From NCBI RefSeq assembly GCF_007991755.1, contig NZ_BJYY01000021.1, forward strand, positions 123,397 through 187,396: a DNA stretch of 64,000 nucleotides, read 5' to 3'. The notes under the pieces were generated by a model. The model was not told where the DNA came from. It did no database searches and saw only the letters and a program-made list of their open reading frames with translations. This DNA comes from Cellulomonas aerilata (GTDB taxonomy: Bacteria; Actinomycetota; Actinomycetes; Actinomycetales; Cellulomonadaceae). Shown in pieces: positions 60,035-64,000 of this stretch. How positions within the stretch are numbered: position 1 is the stretch's first letter; each line of letters starts with the position of its first letter. Both the position numbers and the translations under genes were made by a program.

Positions 60035-60040
60035 GGAGTT

Positions 60041-60072
60041 CCGCACGCCGGTCCGGACGGACCGGCGTGCGG
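60041..60072 (-). terminator. 15-bp hairpin after ndk
   Basis: Perfect arms CCGCACGCCGGTCCG and complement separated by two bases (tight loop), 15 bp after the ndk stop. It insulates smc from ndk transcription. Confidence 0.8.
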
Positions 60073-60087
60073 ACGCCGTCGCGTCGG

Positions 60088-60525
60088 TCAGAGGGCGGGG
60101 AACCACAGCGCGATCTCGCGCGCGGCCGACTCCGCGGAGTCCGAGCCGTGCACGAGGTTCTGCTGGACCTTCAGCCCCCAGTCCCGGCCGAGGTCGCCGC
60201 GGATGGTGCCGGGCGCGGCGGTGGTGGGGTCGGTCGTCCCGGCGAGCGAGCGGAAGCCCTCGATGACGCGGTGGCCCTCGGCCACGACGGCGAGCACGGC
60301 GCCGGACTTCATGAAGTCGACCAGCGGCGCGTAGAACGGCTTGCCCTCGTGCTCGGCGTAGTGGGCGGCGAGGACGTCGTCGCCGGCGGTGCGCAGCTCG
60401 ACGGCGACGAGCGTGTAGCCCTTGGCCTCGACCCGGCGCAGGATCTCCCCGGACAGGCCGCGGCGGACGCCGTCGGGCTTGACGAGGACGAGGGTGCGTT
60501 CGGTGGGGGCGTCAGTCTGGGTCAT
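60088..60525 (-). CDS. ndk: Nucleoside diphosphate kinase
   Basis: Ndk transfers the terminal phosphate between NTPs and NDPs through a phosphohistidine. LVLVKPDGVRRGLSGEILRR opens the enzyme and the active-site His126 is in NLVHGSDSAESAAREI. Length 145 residues. ATG 60525 lies 7 nt after TAGGGT and fits the family start; GTG 60531 is less likely. Confidence 0.97.
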   Translation of the reverse strand: MTQTDAPTERTLVLVKPDGVRRGLSGEILRRVEAKGYTLVAVELRTAGDDVLAAHYAEHEGKPFYAPLVDFMKSGAVLAVVAEGHRVIEGFRSLAGTTDPTTAAPGTIRGDLGRDWGLKVQQNLVHGSDSAESAAREIALWFPAL

Positions 60526-60532
60526 GGGCACG

Positions 60533-60538
60533 ACCCTA
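60533..60538 (-). promoter_or_regulatory. -10 element TAGGGT for leaderless ndk
   Basis: TAGGGT ends 7 nt before the ndk ATG. Read as AGGG it could also be a weak Shine-Dalgarno sequence at 8-nt spacing. Confidence 0.5.
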
Positions 60539-60556
60539 CCGAGCGTCGGGCGGGTC

Positions 60557-61051
60557 TCAGGCGCCGGGACCGGCCGCGGCGGCCGCGTCCCACTCCGCGC
60601 GTTCGCGGTCGATCCGGCCGCCGACCCGCAGCGACGCGACCCACATGAGGACGAAGATCGCGGCGATCACGAACAGGATCGTCGCGCCGAACCCGGCGCC
60701 GGTCACCGGCGCGGCGAGCAGGACGAGCCCGCTCGCCAGCACCGGGACCTGCACGACGGTCCCGGCGACGTACCCGCCGCGCCGGCGCAGCATCCCGGAG
60801 AGCAGCATGAGGACGAGCGCCAGCCCACCGCCGGCGAGCCAGAGCACTCCGGGCGGCGCGACCCGCAGGCCGTAGCCGACCAGCGTGGCGAAGAGGATCA
60901 CCAGGGCCTCGAGGACGAGCGTCGTGGCGGCCAGCTGCTGCTTGGCCGAGCGACGGCGAGCCGGTGCCGGCACGCCGGCCGTGCTCCGCTCGGCGTGCGC
61001 GGCGGCGTGCGACGCGTCGTCGGCGGCGTCGTCAGGGGTGGACGCGGTCAT
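60557..61051 (-). CDS. DUF4233 membrane protein
   Basis: A 164-residue protein with about four membrane segments (for example LVLEALVILFATLVGYGL and ILFVIAAIFVLMWVASL). DUF4233 genes lie between folC and ndk in M. tuberculosis (Rv2446c), and ndk is indeed adjacent here. Function unknown. An in-frame TAG 12 nt upstream fixes the ATG as start and is part of TAGCCT, a -10-like hexamer. Confidence 0.9.
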   Translation of the reverse strand: MTASTPDDAADDASHAAAHAERSTAGVPAPARRRSAKQQLAATTLVLEALVILFATLVGYGLRVAPPGVLWLAGGGLALVLMLLSGMLRRRGGYVAGTVVQVPVLASGLVLLAAPVTGAGFGATILFVIAAIFVLMWVASLRVGGRIDRERAEWDAAAAAGPGA

Positions 61052-61060
61052 CGCCCCAGG

Positions 61061-62797
<1,737 letters not shown>

Positions 62798-62870
62798 CTA
62801 CCTCGTTGATCGGTCTGGTGGGCGTTCGTCCGGCTCGGTCCGCAGGCGTGCGGTCCCGGCCGCGGAGCAG

Positions 62871-62936
62871 TGCGGATCCGGGTGGTGCGGGTCCGGGTGG
62901 TGCGGGTCCGGGTGGTGCGGGTCTGGGTGGTGCGGG
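62871..62936. repeat. 15-bp tandem repeat between tetR and MFS gene
   Basis: Four copies of TGCGGGTCCGGGTGG (two exact, two with one change) plus a partial fifth lie in the tetR-MFS gap. On the transcript they would form C-rich leader sequence ahead of the transporter. Confidence 0.8.
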
Positions 62937-63003
62937 TGGGTCGCGCCGTCCGGGGTGCGCGAGGCGGTCAGGGTGGCGTGCCGGAGACGGCGCCCACCGT
63001 GGG

Positions 63004-63756
63004 TCAGGTGCCGCCGAGGAGGAGCCGCAGGTCGGCGCGCGCCGCCCCGAGGTGGTCCCCGACCTCACCTCGGGCCCCGGACATCTCCCAGCGGGTCAGC
63101 GCCGAGCGGACGAGGACCATGAGGGTCATGCCGGCGATCTCCACGAGCGCGTCGTGCGCTGCCTCGGTGCCGGTCGTCGACCCCGCTGCTGCAGCAGCCC
63201 CGCCTCCGTCGTCGTCGGTGGTCGAGGAGGCGGCGAAGCGGGTCCGACCGGTGGCGTCGGTCTCGCTCGTATGGCTGGTGTCGTCGGGAGCACCTGTGTC
63301 ACCCGCGATCCGGCGCCGCAGCAGCGCATCGACCTGCACCCGGTACCGCTCCATCCAGGCGAGCAGCCGGGCACTGAGGCGTGGGTCGCGCCGTGCCAGC
63401 TCGGCTGCCGCCGCCAGCCGGTCGCGGGTCATGACGGGCACCACGAGCACCGACCGGGCCAGCGCCTCGAGGTCCGAGGCGAGGTCGCCGGTCGGGCCGC
63501 CGGCCGCGAAGGTCTCGGCCAGATCAGGATCGAGTGCCAGGGGCTCCATGCCGAGGACGGCGTCGTCCTTGGACTCGAAGTAGTTGAAGAAGGTGCGGGG
63601 GGACACCCCGGCCTCGGCGCAGATCGCCTCGACCGTGACCGCGTCGAGCCCGTCCCGCGCGACGAGCAGGTGCGCCGCATCGACGAGCGCTGCCCGGCGG
63701 GCGCGCTTCTGGCGCTCACGCAGCCCCAGTGGCCCGTCCGCCACGTCCCTCACCAC
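63004..63756 (-). CDS. TetR/AcrR family transcriptional regulator
   Basis: A 250-residue repressor. The N-terminal helix-turn-helix is TVEAICAEAGVSPRTFFNYF (residues 41-60), preceded by RERQKRARRAALVDAA; the C-terminal ligand domain contains a low-complexity Ser/Thr/Asp/Ala insert around residues 180-205. I chose GTG 63756, because TAAGGT ends 7 nt upstream and the protein then starts right before the DNA-binding domain. Longer frames exist but would place two operator-like palindromes inside the gene. It presumably represses itself and the downstream MFS pump. Confidence 0.9.
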   Translation of the reverse strand: MVRDVADGPLGLRERQKRARRAALVDAAHLLVARDGLDAVTVEAICAEAGVSPRTFFNYFESKDDAVLGMEPLALDPDLAETFAAGGPTGDLASDLEALARSVLVVPVMTRDRLAAAAELARRDPRLSARLLAWMERYRVQVDALLRRRIAGDTGAPDDTSHTSETDATGRTRFAASSTTDDDGGGAAAAAGSTTGTEAAHDALVEIAGMTLMVLVRSALTRWEMSGARGEVGDHLGAARADLRLLLGGT

Positions 63757-63763
63757 GTCGACA

Positions 63764-63769
63764 ACCTTA
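63764..63769 (-). promoter_or_regulatory. -10 element TAAGGT for leaderless tetR
   Basis: TAAGGT ends 7 nt before GTG 63756 and overlaps the first operator palindrome by three bases. Confidence 0.55.
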
Positions 63770-63798
63770 CAGCGCCTGCAACTTTGCAGCGACTGCAT
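63767..63798. promoter_or_regulatory. Double TetR operator (TTGCAG-N3-CTGCAA twice)
   Basis: TTACAGCGCCTGCAA (63767-63781) and TTGCAGCGACTGCAT (63784-63798) are both 6-3-6 palindromes with one mismatch, 17 bp centre to centre. They cover the -10 and spacer of the tetR promoter. Two such sites beside a tetR gene are strong evidence for autorepression. Confidence 0.75.
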
Positions 63799-63903
63799 CA
63801 GTCCTGCTCGTGGTGCGACGTCGACCACAGACGCTTCGGGCCACGGACTGCCGACGCCTCGCCCGGATGCCGGCCGCCGGGCGGGGGTGTCCGGAAGCAC
63901 AAC

Positions 63904-63928
63904 GAGCCACCCCGCATCGGGGTGGCTC
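63904..63928. terminator. Hairpin upstream of tetR
   Basis: Eleven-bp stem GAGCCACCCCG / CGGGGTGGCTC with a CAT loop. It probably ends a minus-strand gene entering from the right, separating it from tetR. Confidence 0.7.
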
Positions 63929-64000
63929 CGTGTTCTGGCGACGGCGCCGCGTCGTCCGACCGGCGCACTCTGCCCGCGTCACCCAGGACCTTCTCAGGCC

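Larger units (their letters stand above)
63757..64000. other. Right-end region without identified gene
   Basis: Apart from the tetR promoter/operators and a hairpin, I find no coding sequence. A TGA on the minus strand at 63994-63996 could be the stop of a gene beyond the window, but too little is visible. Confidence 0.4.

Noticed and set aside
56572..60648. 1358-codon plus-strand frame opposite smc and ndk
   Set aside because: Antisense to SMC; an Arg/Leu/Gly/Val-rich shadow without motifs.

Overview
The window is a stretch of core chromosome from a very high-GC actinobacterium. The evidence is extreme G+C bias at third codon positions, frequent GTG starts, no long AT-rich tracts, and a gene order that follows the Mycobacterium tuberculosis Rv2752c-Rv2922c backbone almost gene for gene (RNase J, dapA, dfrA, thyA, dapB, pepR-type peptidase, pnp, rpsO, ribF, truB, rbfA, infB, ylxR, nusA, rimP, proS, ispG, rip1, dxr, rlmN, cdsA, frr, pyrH, tsf, rpsB, xerC, dprA, yifB, yraN, DUF2469, rnhB, lepB, rplS, trmD, rimM, khpA, rpsP, ffh, glnD, glnK, amtB, ftsY, smc). 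The proteins and the WhiG/FliA-type sigma factor fit a micrococcalean lineage such as Cellulomonas. The genus is an inference from memory, not from a search. I saw no rRNA, tRNA, CRISPR, insertion sequence or prophage.

Layout. 1-7.7 kb: RNase J (cut by the window edge), lysine and thymidylate/folate genes (dapA, dfrA, thyA), a divergent AzlCD branched-chain amino-acid exporter, a GNAT acetyltransferase, a methyltransferase, a small membrane protein and dapB. 7.8-20.3 kb: an M16 peptidase with pnp, rpsO, ribF-truB, and the rimP-nusA-ylxR-infB-rbfA transcription/translation cluster. 20.3-30.4 kb: a lipoprotein, proS, an Fpg/Nei glycosylase, a DUF4081-type GNAT, ispG, a small GntR regulator, a site-2 protease, dxr and a DivIVA-repeat protein. 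ispG and dxr are both MEP isoprenoid-pathway genes. 30.4-36.0 kb: rlmN, cdsA, frr, pyrH, tsf, rpsB. 36.5-42.5 kb: an M23-like protein, a WhiG/FliA sigma factor translationally coupled to xerC, then dprA-yifB-yraN. 42.7-49.3 kb: DUF2469, rnhB, lepB, rplS, trmD, rimM, khpA, rpsP and an amidohydrolase. 49.3-60.5 kb: the SRP pair ffh/ftsY, the nitrogen module amtB-glnK-glnD, smc and ndk. 60.5-63.8 kb: a DUF4233 membrane protein and a tetR-MFS drug-efflux pair, which sits where folC is found next to DUF4233 in M. tuberculosis.

Most genes are on the minus strand in tight operons with 1-4 nt stop/start overlaps (thyA/dfrA, azlC/azlD, rlmN/DivIVA-repeat, xerC/sigma, yifB/dprA, rpsP/khpA, amtB/glnK, frr/cdsA). 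Strong GC-rich hairpins without U-tracts separate several transcription units.

The most informative non-coding signal is a recurrent promoter architecture. At least 11 genes have a TANNNT hexamer ending 6-8 nt before the start codon and no usable Shine-Dalgarno sequence, as expected for leaderless mRNAs. About seven more have weaker versions. Other points of note are a GlnD without its C-terminal ACT region, a GlnR-like operator upstream of amtB, a double TetR operator over its own leaderless promoter, an RNase HII with a ~138-residue acidic tail, a hexanucleotide repeat at the start of the sigma-factor gene, and a chain of four overlapping mini-ORFs in the infB leader.
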